A stretch of 64,000 nucleotides of DNA from JACRGC01 sp041305345 (GCA_041305345.1 JBFYLP010000006.1:124001-188000), one strand, 5' to 3'. Positions 42,291-51,598 are shown, counted from the stretch's first letter. The notes: a model not told the origin generated them from the sequence alone. Numbers and translations are program-made.

Positions 42291-42301
42291 GTATAAATAC
42301 C
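42291..42301 (+). promoter_or_regulatory. TATA box upstream of 42345 gene
   Basis: GTATAAATACC lies about 50 nt above the ATG at 42345 and predicts a leader near 20 nt, which would include AAGAGGGATAT as a ribosome-binding site. Confidence 0.5.
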
Positions 42302-42344
42302 ACCCGGGAGTTAACTTTCCTTAAGGAATCCGGAAGAGGGATAT

Positions 42345-43052
42345 ATGGTTCTGGATAGGCTTTTCAAAAGGAAGGAGGAAGCAAAGGCCGACCCATCCGA
42401 TGGTTTGGAAATAAGGCAGTTGAAGGAGGAAGGGGAAGAGCTTGAGCTTAGGAACCAATTCTACAAGAGGATCATCGAAAAATATGCCGCGATGATCAAT
42501 GAATATGAGGAGAAGACGGTTCCGGAATTGAAATCCCTAATCAACAGGAACGACCCTACGGTGCAAATTCTAAAAAAGCAGTTCACCGCCGAATTGCTGG
42601 AGGAAAAAATGAAGCGCGGCGGGAGTGCGCCCGAATTCGTATTCTCCGAGGACTTCTTGTTCATTGCAGACAAGCTTTTCTCCTACTGCAAGGCCCTTCG
42701 GCACATCCACGCCAACCTTCCAGTATCTTTCTGGCTAACGATGCAGGAAGTAGTTGAACTTCGGGCAGCCGACCCCTTCGATAGGGCAATTCTGCTCTGC
42801 TCCCTTCTCCGTGCATTCGATGCGCCTGCAAGGATCATCGTGCTCGAGCTGGAAAACAACATCATCCATCCGGTGGTGGCAACGAATTTCGAAGCCAGGG
42901 CGTACGTGCTCGATGCATCGCAGCAAGATTCGCTCCTCACCACCCATAGCGCGGCGACGGTTCAAGATGCGCTGGCGGGATTCCAGTATGAGGGCAACAA
43001 ATACCTGAAGAGCGCGTACGAATTCAGCGATGAGGAATACACCGAGTTCTAA
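42345..43052 (+). CDS. Transglutaminase-like domain protein
   Basis: 235 residues. The first 80 form charged helices (RQLKEEGEELELRNQFYKRIIEKYAAMINEYEEK). The second half has the papain-like transglutaminase core: DPFDRAILLCSLLRAFDAPARIIVLELE with the nucleophile cysteine, NIIHPVVATNFEARAYVLDAS with histidine and aspartate. Such archaeal proteins may be peptidases or inactive binding domains. No signal peptide, so probably cytosolic. Partner unknown. Confidence 0.75.
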   Translation: MVLDRLFKRKEEAKADPSDGLEIRQLKEEGEELELRNQFYKRIIEKYAAMINEYEEKTVPELKSLINRNDPTVQILKKQFTAELLEEKMKRGGSAPEFVFSEDFLFIADKLFSYCKALRHIHANLPVSFWLTMQEVVELRAADPFDRAILLCSLLRAFDAPARIIVLELENNIIHPVVATNFEARAYVLDASQQDSLLTTHSAATVQDALAGFQYEGNKYLKSAYEFSDEEYTEF

Positions 43053-43076
43053 AAAAACATATGAGGTAATCGCTCA

Positions 43077-43454
43077 ATGCAAAAACAACTCCTCGGCCTG
43101 GCAATTCTCGGAATCGTTTTGCTGCTTCTTGGCGTCTCCTTAACGAAGAATGATCCGTGCATAAGGGAGTTCGGGCAACCCGCACCTCAACATTCTTTGG
43201 CACAATGCAAGGCGCAAATCGCCAGTATTCCCTATTGCTATGATTCTTCAGGCACGAAATGGAACTCCGAAGGCTGCGGGCCCCAGAACAACTTAGATAG
43301 CAAATGCGAGTATTGGAAAGTAGGGATAGGTCGGGAGTGTGCTTGCTACTTTTTACAGGAAAATGTTTACAACAATAATAACAACTATTATCCTTGGACG
43401 GATAAAGACGGGGACGATCTGACTGAGGTTTATTGCGGCCCCCAGCCAAGTTAA
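43077..43454 (+). CDS. Small secreted or membrane-anchored cysteine-rich protein
   Basis: 125 residues with GAGGTAATC before the ATG. The N-terminus is a signal anchor (LLGLAILGIVLLLLGVSLT). The outside part has eight cysteines (CIREF, QCKAQ, YCYDS, GCGPQ, KCEYW, ECACYF, YCGPQ), consistent with disulphides, and an asparagine-rich turn (NNNNNYYPWTDKDGDD) that may bind calcium. No family recognised. Confidence 0.55.
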   Translation: MQKQLLGLAILGIVLLLLGVSLTKNDPCIREFGQPAPQHSLAQCKAQIASIPYCYDSSGTKWNSEGCGPQNNLDSKCEYWKVGIGRECACYFLQENVYNNNNNYYPWTDKDGDDLTEVYCGPQPS

Positions 43455-43489
43455 TAAAGCAGTTATGATTTGTTTTTGAGGTGGTCGAA

Positions 43490-44455
43490 ATGCCAAAGCC
43501 GTTTGATGTGAAAAAGGACGACAAGCCATCGGTCAATGTGCCGGTCCAATCGGCAAACCAGGACGAGGGCGTCTGGAAGGCGATCATCCTAATTGGCGTG
43601 GCAATAGTTATTTTTTCGGTGCTTGGCGTAATCGTTCTTAGGGGTACACTTGCCTCGAGCGCTGCATATGAGGCAAGCTATGTACAAAAGGCAGGCACAG
43701 GAGGGACGCATCCGACATACTACGTGCCTTCCCCCACGAATTTTAGCTTGATCAACGTAATAATGTTCCTTGCAGGACTAGTATACCTGGTAAAATTGGG
43801 TCACAAGGCGATCAAGAACAGCAAGCAGGATCTTGAAATTGGGCTTGCACTATTTGGAAGCGCGATGCTTTTAAGCGCCGTGCTCTCGATTTTTGGCGTC
43901 ACTTCCTACCTGCAAAACTACGAGGCGGAAGGGATTGCGGTAACGGCCAGATGGGGGTGGCTGATTATGGCCGCGGTATTTGGCATCGTAGGCAATCTCG
44001 TGCTTTATTTTGCATCGAGGATCGATAGGCAGATAAACATTTACGACAGGCTGCCAAACGACCTAGTAGCTCCGTTGTTAATGATTTACTTTAGCATCCT
44101 GTTTGGCTTTTCCATCCACGACCTGATTTCTAGGTCCGATGTCGGCCTGACAACGTTCCAGCGGTTTGGCGCGCTAGGTTCCGCACTTTTGTTTGGCTTC
44201 CTATCCTACGTCTTGATGTCGATCCAAAAAACAAGCTCACAAGAGGAGCACGCAGACAACCGGATCGTATTCCGGGCTCTGGGGTACATTTACGTTCTTG
44301 CAACGTTTTTCGTGTTCGTCCTTGGCCTTAACCAAATACTCCAAAACGCAACGATTGAATTGCCAGGGGTCCTCAAATGGCTCGGCGAAAGCCTTGCATA
44401 CGGCGCCGTAGGAGGGTTTTACCTGTATTATGCCGATAGGATAACCAAGGGTTAG
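43490..44455 (+). CDS. Polytopic membrane protein, DUF5671-like topology
   Basis: 321 residues from the ATG at 43490, with GAGGTGGTCGAA upstream. A cytosolic N-terminus of about 25 residues is followed by one helix (AIILIGVAIVIFSVLGVIVL), an outside loop of 45 residues and six or seven more helices arranged in pairs. The pattern of conserved glycines and 'LYFASRIDRQ' loops suggests a transporter-like or sensor scaffold, but no family is certain. It converges with the endonuclease Q gene by a 4-bp overlap. Confidence 0.55.
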   Translation: MPKPFDVKKDDKPSVNVPVQSANQDEGVWKAIILIGVAIVIFSVLGVIVLRGTLASSAAYEASYVQKAGTGGTHPTYYVPSPTNFSLINVIMFLAGLVYLVKLGHKAIKNSKQDLEIGLALFGSAMLLSAVLSIFGVTSYLQNYEAEGIAVTARWGWLIMAAVFGIVGNLVLYFASRIDRQINIYDRLPNDLVAPLLMIYFSILFGFSIHDLISRSDVGLTTFQRFGALGSALLFGFLSYVLMSIQKTSSQEEHADNRIVFRALGYIYVLATFFVFVLGLNQILQNATIELPGVLKWLGESLAYGAVGGFYLYYADRITKG

Positions 44456-45831
44456 GAAAATTCTTGAAGTGCGGTCTGGCCGCTTTTCATTTCATTTACA
44501 CTAGCATCGTTAAAGTGGCCGGATTTTCCCTCTGCGCCCTTCTCCGTCTTCTCCTCGGATTTATCCGTGCCAATGTTTTTTTCATCCCCAATGATCATTT
44601 CCGCTCCCAGCTGCAGAACCCCATACTCGCCATCGAACCCCGGCTTCACCTTCAATTTCCCCTCGCGGTTGGCAAGGATTGCAAGTGCAAGCTTCTCGTG
44701 CATCTCCCTGCGCAAATCAGCACCGCTTGCATTCAGCAGGATCTCAAACTCGCTGCCAAATTTTGCCATCAACCTCTCAGTTTCCGCGTATACTTTCCGG
44801 CTCATCGCAGGTGAATTGAAACAGGAGGCTACCAAATCCTGCAAAGGAAGGAGGGTTTTATATGGAATCGCATCCTTTGGGGCATTTCCTTCCTCTCGGT
44901 CGGCCAATTCCTCCACCCTGCTAAGGACGCCAATTGTCAGCCCCCTCTTGCAAACTGGGCAAATGCCCTTCAATTTCCGTGTTTCCGCAGGTGAGCTCGA
45001 AAAATTGCAGTTCCTATGCCCATCGAAATGGTATTTCCCGTAATTGGGATCGACTTCAACTGTGAATTTGAAATGGCGGCCATCCCTGTTTTTTATCGCC
45101 TTGATCAGTTCATCATAGCATATTTCCCCCTCCCCAAACTCGAATGCATTGCATTCCCTCCCGATCCTGTAGGGATGCGGCGAATGGGAATCCGAATTCG
45201 AAACAAGCGCGTACTTATCAAGCTGCGAAAGCCTCCAATTCATTGCGGGGTCGCTCGACATTCCCGTCTCAAGCGCAAAGATGTGCCTCGCCTGGTCCTC
45301 ATACCCCTCGGCAATGGAATTGAATCCGCTATTCGAGCCGAAAACGGAAAACCAGGGCGTCCAAATATGCGCCGGGATGATTTCCAATTTTTTATTGGTT
45401 TGCTTGCAGATCTCTACCAGAGCCGCGGGGGATGTGTTGCCAAATATCGGCCTCCCATCAGCAGAAAGATTGCCCCTCCTTGAAAGCTTGTCGTTGAGCT
45501 GCTCAACGCTTTCAAAATCCGGCGCCAGCACAACGTGATGGACCTTCTTTACCCCTTTTGGCGTGGAAATAATCGTCGCAATTTCGTTCTGGAGAAGGAA
45601 ATTAACATTGCCGCTGCCCCCCCTCAGCCTGAACAAGCCGGCGCTGCCATCAGCGGGCTCCAATTTGCTCTTGAGTTCCGCAAGCCATTTGGGATGGGAG
45701 AAATCGCCCGTCCCAAGGATCTGCAGGCCTTTCTTCCTTGCGCCCTCCGAAAGGTGCTCAAGATCCATCTGGGGAGATACGGCGCGCGAGTACTTCGAGT
45801 GGAGATGCAAATCGGCGAAGTAAATGGCCAT
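44452..45831 (-). CDS. nucQ: Endonuclease Q (PHP-family DNA repair nuclease)
   Basis: 459 residues from the ATG at 45831; the upstream frame adds an unlikely hydrophobic stretch. The PHP domain has YFADLHLHSKYSRAV, GTGDFSHP, EIIPAHIWTPWFSVFG and SNSDSHSPHP, the metal-binding histidines and aspartates. HFDGHRNCNF...GICPVCKRGL supplies a four-cysteine zinc site as in EndoQ. EndoQ cuts DNA 5' of deaminated bases (uracil, hypoxanthine) and AP sites. The last 60 residues are a charged, low-complexity tail; in relatives a C-terminal PCNA-interacting peptide is found, and QTALQEFS might be a weak version. Confidence 0.88.
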   Translation of the reverse strand: MAIYFADLHLHSKYSRAVSPQMDLEHLSEGARKKGLQILGTGDFSHPKWLAELKSKLEPADGSAGLFRLRGGSGNVNFLLQNEIATIISTPKGVKKVHHVVLAPDFESVEQLNDKLSRRGNLSADGRPIFGNTSPAALVEICKQTNKKLEIIPAHIWTPWFSVFGSNSGFNSIAEGYEDQARHIFALETGMSSDPAMNWRLSQLDKYALVSNSDSHSPHPYRIGRECNAFEFGEGEICYDELIKAIKNRDGRHFKFTVEVDPNYGKYHFDGHRNCNFSSSPAETRKLKGICPVCKRGLTIGVLSRVEELADREEGNAPKDAIPYKTLLPLQDLVASCFNSPAMSRKVYAETERLMAKFGSEFEILLNASGADLRREMHEKLALAILANREGKLKVKPGFDGEYGVLQLGAEMIIGDEKNIGTDKSEEKTEKGAEGKSGHFNDASVNEMKSGQTALQEFS

Positions 45832-45889
45832 AGTTGAAAATAGGCAAGGAAGATTATTAACCAGTGATAAAAATAAAAAAAGGAAAAAA

Positions 45890-46135
45890 TCAGCCGTCCT
45901 CAAGCTCTACTTTTAACCCGCCAAGGAAGCCGGCAAATAGGTTGTAAATCAATGCACCAATGATGCCCCCGATAAAGCCCAGTATCGCATATCCGATTGG
46001 AAAGGCAATAATGGCTATGACGCCAAGCCCCGCACCTGCCATCCCGCCTGCTGCTGCTCCGAATGCTGCAACGAATAGGCCCATAAGCAGCCCGAAAGCG
46101 GCCATTATTGCTGCTTGCAATTTTGCAAAGGACAT
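45890..46135 (-). CDS. Small membrane protein, DUF3566-like, possible N-terminal frameshift
   Basis: 81 residues: two glycine/alanine-rich membrane helices and the C-terminal motif ALIYNLFAGFLGGLKVELEDG, shared with the next gene. A well-formed GGTGATTTG site precedes an ATG at 46170 that reads MGKNVVIKSMT and stops at TGA overlapping this ATG (TGATG). The paralogue and the family normally have that strand joined directly to MSFAKLQ, so one base seems to be missing near 46136. Either a frameshift, a sequence error or re-initiation. Confidence 0.6.
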   Translation of the reverse strand: MSFAKLQAAIMAAFGLLMGLFVAAFGAAAGGMAGAGLGVIAIIAFPIGYAILGFIGGIIGALIYNLFAGFLGGLKVELEDG

Positions 46136-46238
46136 CAGGTCATGCTCTTGATGACTACGTTCTTTCCCATCAAATCACCCATAGTCTCATTTAAAGGCGA
46201 TTAATAAGCTTATCCAATTGCCGGTATTTTAAAAAAAA

Positions 46239-46535
46239 TCAGTCCTTATCCGTCTCAATTTCAAGCCCTCCGGTGAGGTCCGCGACCACGTTGTAGATCA
46301 TCGCAATTACCACCCCGGATCCGAAACCGGCTATCCCGAAGAGCACAGGATAAACCGCCACCGAAAGCGCCCCAAGCCCGGCGATCGCCAAAACGACATC
46401 GATTTGCGGTACGGGCAGCCCGAAGAAGAAGGCAAGGCCGGCAATCAGGCCAATTACGCCAAAAACCCCCCCGAGCACCTTTCCGGCAGAGATGGGTTTA
46501 AGCGCTTCAATTGTCAAATCGCCAGTAACGGGCAT
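46239..46535 (-). CDS. Small membrane protein, DUF3566-like paralogue
   Basis: 98 residues from the ATG at 46535, preceded by GGTGAGT. LTIEALKPISAGKVLGGVFGVIGLIAGLAFFFG is followed by two more hydrophobic segments and MIYNVVADLTGGLEIETDKD. The C-terminal IYN-x-x-A...GG-x-E motif matches the preceding gene and many short archaeal membrane proteins. Function unknown. Both stand between EndoQ and topoisomerase VI genes on the same strand. Confidence 0.65.
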   Translation of the reverse strand: MPVTGDLTIEALKPISAGKVLGGVFGVIGLIAGLAFFFGLPVPQIDVVLAIAGLGALSVAVYPVLFGIAGFGSGVVIAMIYNVVADLTGGLEIETDKD

Positions 46536-46604
46536 ACTCACCAAATATGGCCACGCATTTGGTGTATAAAATAGTAATCGTTTAACTGCAAGCCAGATTC
46601 TAAA

Positions 46605-47747
46605 TCAAGGCAGGAAATCCTTCGCTCCAATCTTCTCCGGCAGGTACTTGTTGGAAATGTACTGAAGGTTCTTGCTGCTAAGGGATTGGATTTCAGCCTT
46701 AATTTTCTTCTCCAGGAACTTGTCGATCTCCTTTTGCCATTCCTTGCTCTTGAACCAGTCGTATGCCTTCATCTCCTGCGCGCGCTTGATGTCCACTTCC
46801 TTCGCCTTGATCGTCACGGCTTTCAAATCGTAATGCTCGATGTCCGAAATGCTCATCCCAAGGAATTTCATCTCCTTGCACCCGAGCCTGTCGGATTCGT
46901 GCGCAAGCGCCATCGAGCCGTATTTCATTGTGCTGTAGATGTACCATCCATAAGGGTCGGCATCCGTCAGGCAGTAAACGGGAAGCTTGAGTTCGTCGCT
47001 CAAACGCTGAAGCAGCCTCCTAGCCCCCCTGGCGGCCTGCCCGGCAGTTGTCATCAATAAGCATTTGTTCTTCTTCCAATATTCATCCTCGTTCAAACGG
47101 TCGAAGATGGCGTTCTTTTCCGCAACCAGCACGTATTCGATCCCGGAATCAAGGAACTCTATCTGCTCGACAATTGAAGGGATCGCAAGCCCCCCGCTTC
47201 CAAGCTTGCCCAAATCAATGATTGATTCCCTATCGCGCACAAAATCCTTGATGCGCATATCCCCGGCCATCCGGCCTTTGGGCTCAGCCCGAAGATGCAG
47301 CCTTTCCCTGAAAGTATCTAGCGAAACCTCGAAATCCACAATAGCCAAATCGGACTCCTTCTGCTCATCAATTGTGTCTTCCTTCGTTCCGTGGATCGTA
47401 TGCTTCTTCGCATAGTAAAGGTCACGAAGGGTTGCGGTGAGGTTGTTCTCCAAGAGATCCTTCTTCACGTAGCTTGCAACAAGCATCGTCTGCATGAACC
47501 TCCTCGCATGCGATACGTTGAAAAGGAAACGCTTAGCAACCTTGTCGCCAAGCACGATCTTCTTGTTCTTCTCGTCGAATGCGACGTTGCTCGAGCCACG
47601 AACGGGGATGTCGATATGCGGGTTCTCGCCTGCCTCGATTTCCTTCTGCAGCCCCTCGGCAAAGGAATGGATCCGTTTGAGTATGTCCACACGGCTCTTC
47701 TCCTTCTTCGCCATCCCGCCAGCATCTGCCTTTTCCTTTTCAGCCAT
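46605..47747 (-). CDS. top6A: DNA topoisomerase VI subunit A
   Basis: 380 residues, the Spo11-like DNA-cutting subunit of the type IIB topoisomerase. The winged-helix domain carries TATLRDLYYAKKH (104-116) with the active-site tyrosine of the YY pair (111-112). The Toprim domain has YVLVAEKNAIFDRL and YCLTDADPYGWYIYSTMKYGS with the metal-binding glutamate and aspartates. It works with subunit B, whose gene lies 21 bases upstream. Length is normal. Confidence 0.96.
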   Translation of the reverse strand: MAEKEKADAGGMAKKEKSRVDILKRIHSFAEGLQKEIEAGENPHIDIPVRGSSNVAFDEKNKKIVLGDKVAKRFLFNVSHARRFMQTMLVASYVKKDLLENNLTATLRDLYYAKKHTIHGTKEDTIDEQKESDLAIVDFEVSLDTFRERLHLRAEPKGRMAGDMRIKDFVRDRESIIDLGKLGSGGLAIPSIVEQIEFLDSGIEYVLVAEKNAIFDRLNEDEYWKKNKCLLMTTAGQAARGARRLLQRLSDELKLPVYCLTDADPYGWYIYSTMKYGSMALAHESDRLGCKEMKFLGMSISDIEHYDLKAVTIKAKEVDIKRAQEMKAYDWFKSKEWQKEIDKFLEKKIKAEIQSLSSKNLQYISNKYLPEKIGAKDFLP

Positions 47748-47767
47748 ATGATCAACTTAGCTTAATG

Positions 47768-49585
47768 CTATTCGTCTTCCGCTTCCTCCTTCTTCATGTC
47801 CTCATCAACATCGCCGATCTCTTCAAGCTCCTCCTCCTGCTCTGCGATTTTGGTGCGTTCCTCGGCAATCTTCCTAAGCTTTTCTTGCACCTTCACTTTC
47901 TCCACCCCAGTGATGTCGTGGAGCGCCTCCGCAACCTCGCCCACGTACCTAAAGAAGATCATCCTCCGCCTCTCCTGGTCCTCCGCCTTCTGCAACGAAT
48001 GCAAATAAATCGAAATGTCCCTGGCGCATTCCATGAGCGCCGAGCGGATTTCCTCAACGATTTCCTCTTCAGCTGAAATCGCAAGCTTCCCCGCACCTGT
48101 GTAGGGCACATATACAGAAACGAAATTGATGAAAATAGTAATTGGCATCTCTTCCCATTTCCTTAAATCATACCGGCCCCAATCGATGCTCTTAACGGCC
48201 TCCATTGTTGCGCAGGTGCCCGCATCGAATAGCAAAGGGACGCTGTTTGCATACCGCAATACCTCCCCTGCGTGCTGCAAAGCGGGCTGGCCCTCGCTTC
48301 CCTTCGCAGCTGCTGCCGATGGCTCGCCGCCGGCCTTCCCCCCATACGCAATTGCAGCCTCAACTAGGAAAGGAATTCCTCCCCGAAACACGTGCGGCTT
48401 CCTGGCAACGATTTTCATTTCCTCAGGCGCCAAAAGGTTCTTTAGGCTTTTTTGCAATTGCTCTTCCCCGATAGGTATCAAAACATCAGTTTCTGGCGCA
48501 ATCCATTTTACCTTCTGGAACGACGCCACAATCTGCTCGGCCTCGGGCCATTGCAAGGTGCCAGGTGCGCGGTTGAAATCCACGTTCGGGCAGAGCATCT
48601 GCAATTCCTTCACCTTATCCCCGCTCACCCTCGTGAACTCCTGCTGCAGGAACGAAGATATTTTCCGATTCGGCGACACAAGCGCCATATCCATCAAATC
48701 GGAAGTAGTGATGCCAAGAGGATGTGGAAGCGAATCCTTCGCCTTCGGCGGGATCTTCGTGCTTGCCCTTGGGAAAACGACTATTTCCTTCGTTGGCTCG
48801 ATAAGCGTCACTTGCACGTGGGGGTTTGCTATTGCGGTCCTTCGCAGATACTCATAGACGGAATATTCCGACCGGTTGTACGCGACTTCTGCAAATTCGG
48901 CCTCGACTCTCAGCCCGCGGTAATTCCCGCTGTATTCCTTCTCATTTGCAATGATCGGGCTGTTCTTCTTGACATCAATGGAAACTTCGCACTCGTAAAC
49001 CTTGTAATTGCCAATTCCCGTCTTCACTTTCGTTGGCTTGCCGGTCGTGATTTGGGCAAAAAGCGTCGCACCCTTCGCACCGATCCCCTGCTGCCCCCTC
49101 CTCTGCCTCCTTTGGTGGAATTTCGTCCCCGAAAGCAGCTCCCCAAGCGCATTCCCCACTTTAGACTTCGGGATACCAGTCCCGTTGTCCTCCACGATTA
49201 CCCTAAGATGGTCATTGACCTCTTGTATCTCGACCTTTATGTCGGGCAATATTTTCGCATCCTCCGAGGAGTCGAGCGAGTTGGTTACGTATTCGTGGAT
49301 GATCGTCGTAAGGCTACGAACCTTTCCGGAATACCCAAGCATCTGCCTGTTCTTCTTGAAGAATTCGGCAACGGAATATTCCTTGTACTCCTTCGCGAGC
49401 TGGTGCTCGATGTCCTCTGCCGAAGGCTCTGTTTTTGGCGCAGCCGCCTTTGCAGAAGGCTGATTTGCAGCCGCTTGCCCGTTTGCCTGCTTCTCAGCGG
49501 CCTTCTTCTGATCCTGGGGCGTCATCGCTAGCTTTGCCGCCTGCCTTGCAATATCACGCGGGTTTGGTTTTTTTGTTTCAGGCAT
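47768..49585 (-). CDS. top6B: DNA topoisomerase VI subunit B
   Basis: 605 residues, the GHKL ATPase that gates strand passage. After an alanine/lysine-rich 60-residue extension come IIHEYVTNSLDSSED (N box), VIVEDNGTGIPKSKVG (G1) and RRQRRGQQGIGAKGATLFAQI (G2), then the H2TH and transducer domain with the switch lysine region. The C-terminus is a long acidic coiled helix (IAEERTKIAEQEEELEEIGD). KH protein - top6B - top6A on one strand is an archaeal gene order. Confidence 0.96.
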   Translation of the reverse strand: MPETKKPNPRDIARQAAKLAMTPQDQKKAAEKQANGQAAANQPSAKAAAPKTEPSAEDIEHQLAKEYKEYSVAEFFKKNRQMLGYSGKVRSLTTIIHEYVTNSLDSSEDAKILPDIKVEIQEVNDHLRVIVEDNGTGIPKSKVGNALGELLSGTKFHQRRQRRGQQGIGAKGATLFAQITTGKPTKVKTGIGNYKVYECEVSIDVKKNSPIIANEKEYSGNYRGLRVEAEFAEVAYNRSEYSVYEYLRRTAIANPHVQVTLIEPTKEIVVFPRASTKIPPKAKDSLPHPLGITTSDLMDMALVSPNRKISSFLQQEFTRVSGDKVKELQMLCPNVDFNRAPGTLQWPEAEQIVASFQKVKWIAPETDVLIPIGEEQLQKSLKNLLAPEEMKIVARKPHVFRGGIPFLVEAAIAYGGKAGGEPSAAAAKGSEGQPALQHAGEVLRYANSVPLLFDAGTCATMEAVKSIDWGRYDLRKWEEMPITIFINFVSVYVPYTGAGKLAISAEEEIVEEIRSALMECARDISIYLHSLQKAEDQERRRMIFFRYVGEVAEALHDITGVEKVKVQEKLRKIAEERTKIAEQEEELEEIGDVDEDMKKEEAEDE

Positions 49586-49658
49586 AAAAACAAATCACTT
49601 GCAATTTGGGAATTTATCAATTATGCGGATATTATTTCACAATTTATTAATTTACTTA

Positions 49659-50174
49659 TTATTTCAGCAAATATTTCCTTTCCCTGTTCTTTTTTTCCAA
49701 GAACGCATAAACGCTCGTGTGCGGGGAGCCCTCAAGGAGCCTTAGCACGCCTTCCTTCGCCAGCTGCAGGTCGTCGAACTCGCCAAGGATCGCGACCTTA
49801 CTACCCATTATGGAAAGGAACGCACCGCTCAGCTCCTGCAGCGTCCGCTTTGCCCTGCCTCCCTCTCCGATGATCCTTCCCTTATAGCGTTCAATCGCCT
49901 TCGGATTCGAGAGGATGAGCTCAAGGTCGATGAGTTCGAGGAAATAGTTATCATTGAAAAGCTTATAAGCCTGCTGCGGAAGGAAATTAAAATCCAGCGC
50001 CCTTAGCACCTGCATTGCGACCCACACATCGCCGCCTTCGCCCTCGATTTCCAAATTGCCCTCGCCATTGATAGCCACCTCGACCTTCCCCTTCCTTTGG
50101 ACCTCCTTCAAAATGGCACCATTCTTCCCCCCCAGGTGCTTGATCGTAGCTGCAGAAACCGAGAGCAATTCCAT
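49659..50174 (-). CDS. KH-domain RNA-binding protein (Pno1/Dim2/Krr1-like)
   Basis: 171 residues from the ATG at 50174. Two KH domains: residues about 1-65 (IKHLGGKNGAILKEVQRKGKVEVAIN) and 80-165, the latter with RYKGRIIGEGGRAKRTLQELSGAFLSIMGSKVAILG, where G-x-x-G is GEGG. Archaeal Dim2 binds near the 3' end of 16S rRNA during small-subunit maturation and pairs with aIF2-alpha. In many archaea the gene sits between a RIO kinase and top6B; the kinase is not here. Confidence 0.87.
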   Translation of the reverse strand: MELLSVSAATIKHLGGKNGAILKEVQRKGKVEVAINGEGNLEIEGEGGDVWVAMQVLRALDFNFLPQQAYKLFNDNYFLELIDLELILSNPKAIERYKGRIIGEGGRAKRTLQELSGAFLSIMGSKVAILGEFDDLQLAKEGVLRLLEGSPHTSVYAFLEKKNRERKYLLK

Positions 50175-50239
50175 TCGAACCACTGTGAATGCCTTAAGCT
50201 AGAATTGGTAAATTTTCCTCACAAAATGTATGAAAAAGC

Positions 50240-50250
50240 AGCTTTATATA
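50240..50250 (+). promoter_or_regulatory. TATA box in the KH-truD divergent gap
   Basis: GCTTTATATAC (50240-50250) in the 165-base divergent gap suits a plus-strand transcript from about 50270, leaving a leader of nearly 70 bases for truD. A second in-frame site GGTGGGCGG is too far from the ATG to serve. The leader is unusually long for this genome. Confidence 0.4.
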
Positions 50251-50338
50251 CGCTCCTGAACGGCTGAAAATTCAAATGATTTTTCGGGCGATTTTTTAGG
50301 TGGGCGGTTTAATTAGTTTTGCAAGGTAATCTTTGCAT

Positions 50339-51598
50339 ATGTTCAAATTCCAGCCGGAGGAGTTCATTGTAGAGGAAATCACAAGAAGCGGAGAGGTATT
50401 GGAAATTGGAAAAAATATCCGCCATGAGAACGAACAGCTCAAATCGACAAATCATTTCTTCTCCCATTTCGTTTTGCAGAAAAGACTATGGACAACAAGC
50501 AATGCAATCAGGGAGGTCGCTTATAGGCTGCACATCTCCGCCGGAAGGATTAATTATGCGGGAAACAAGGACAGGAACGCCCTCACAACGCAGCTTTGCT
50601 CCGCATTCGCAGTGCAGCCAGAAGCCCTGCTTTCCCTCAACATCAAGGACATCAAAATCAACGGCGCTTGGCTCGCTAATTCGAAGGTGGGCCTTGGCGA
50701 TCTCGCTGGCAACAGGTTCACCATCACATTGACGGAAGGGAACATTGAGAAAAAACCATTTGCCAAATTATCCGCGAAAAAAATCGAGAGCAGGTTAAAA
50801 AAGCAGAATTTCGCAATCGCTAATTATTTCGGCGAGCAGAGGTTCGGGAGTGCAAGGAAGAATACCGCGATCGTTGGTAAATTGCTAATGCAGGGGAAAT
50901 TCAAGGAGGCGGTTTTGAATTATTTATGCTTCACGGATGAGGGCGAAAGGGACGAGGGCGCAAGGCATGCAAGGATGAGGCTTAAGAAGGATATGAATTT
51001 CAGGGAGGCGCTGCATTATTTCCCCCATTTCTTAAAAGCCGAAAAGATAATTCTCTCACATCTTGCAAATAATCCGAATGATTTTCTAGGTGCGTTCAGA
51101 AAACTGCACCGTTCATTGCAGCTGCTCTTCATCCACGCCTACCAGAGCGAGCTTTTTAATAAAATGCTGGAAAAAAGGGCAAAGGGAAAGAAGCTCGCCA
51201 AACCGCAAATAGGGGATTATTACTGCGGAATTGATTCGAACTTATTTCCAGATGATGAAAATCCAATTAAGATTGAGACGAAGGCGAAGGCAAATCAAGT
51301 TGGAAAACTCATCAAGGAAAAGAAAGCCGTCTTGCTTGGCATATTGATCGGCTACCAAACCGAGTTGGGGAAGGAAGAGGAGAAAATCCTCAAAAAGGAA
51401 GGGGTCAGGAAGGAGGATTTCCTTATGAGGAGCACTCCGGAACTGAGCAGCAAGGGCGCCCTTCGGCCGCTGTTCGTGTTTTTGAAGGATTTTGAAGTCA
51501 AGGAAGAGGGGGAGGCTGGGAAAAGGAAAATCATCCTGCACTTCTCATTGCCCGCAGGCAGTTATGCAACTGTTGCCTTGAAAGAGATTATAAGCTGA
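50339..51598 (+). CDS. truD: tRNA pseudouridine(13) synthase TruD
   Basis: 419 residues from the ATG at 50339. The opening FKFQPEEFIVEEI is the TruD N-terminus. Motif II is INYAGNKDRNALTTQLCSAF, with the catalytic aspartate in AGNKDR. The TruD insertion domain carries ANYFGEQRFGSARKNTAIVGKLLMQG and, later, FIHAYQSELFNKMLEKR. It converts U13 (and sometimes U35) of tRNA to pseudouridine. It belongs to the same tRNA-modification run as the methyltransferase that follows 24 bases downstream. Confidence 0.95.
   Translation: MFKFQPEEFIVEEITRSGEVLEIGKNIRHENEQLKSTNHFFSHFVLQKRLWTTSNAIREVAYRLHISAGRINYAGNKDRNALTTQLCSAFAVQPEALLSLNIKDIKINGAWLANSKVGLGDLAGNRFTITLTEGNIEKKPFAKLSAKKIESRLKKQNFAIANYFGEQRFGSARKNTAIVGKLLMQGKFKEAVLNYLCFTDEGERDEGARHARMRLKKDMNFREALHYFPHFLKAEKIILSHLANNPNDFLGAFRKLHRSLQLLFIHAYQSELFNKMLEKRAKGKKLAKPQIGDYYCGIDSNLFPDDENPIKIETKAKANQVGKLIKEKKAVLLGILIGYQTELGKEEEKILKKEGVRKEDFLMRSTPELSSKGALRPLFVFLKDFEVKEEGEAGKRKIILHFSLPAGSYATVALKEIIS

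Noticed and set aside
48452..49531. 359-codon plus-strand frame opposite top6B
   Set aside because: Antisense shadow of a strongly conserved gene; sequence is arginine-rich with no recognisable pattern.
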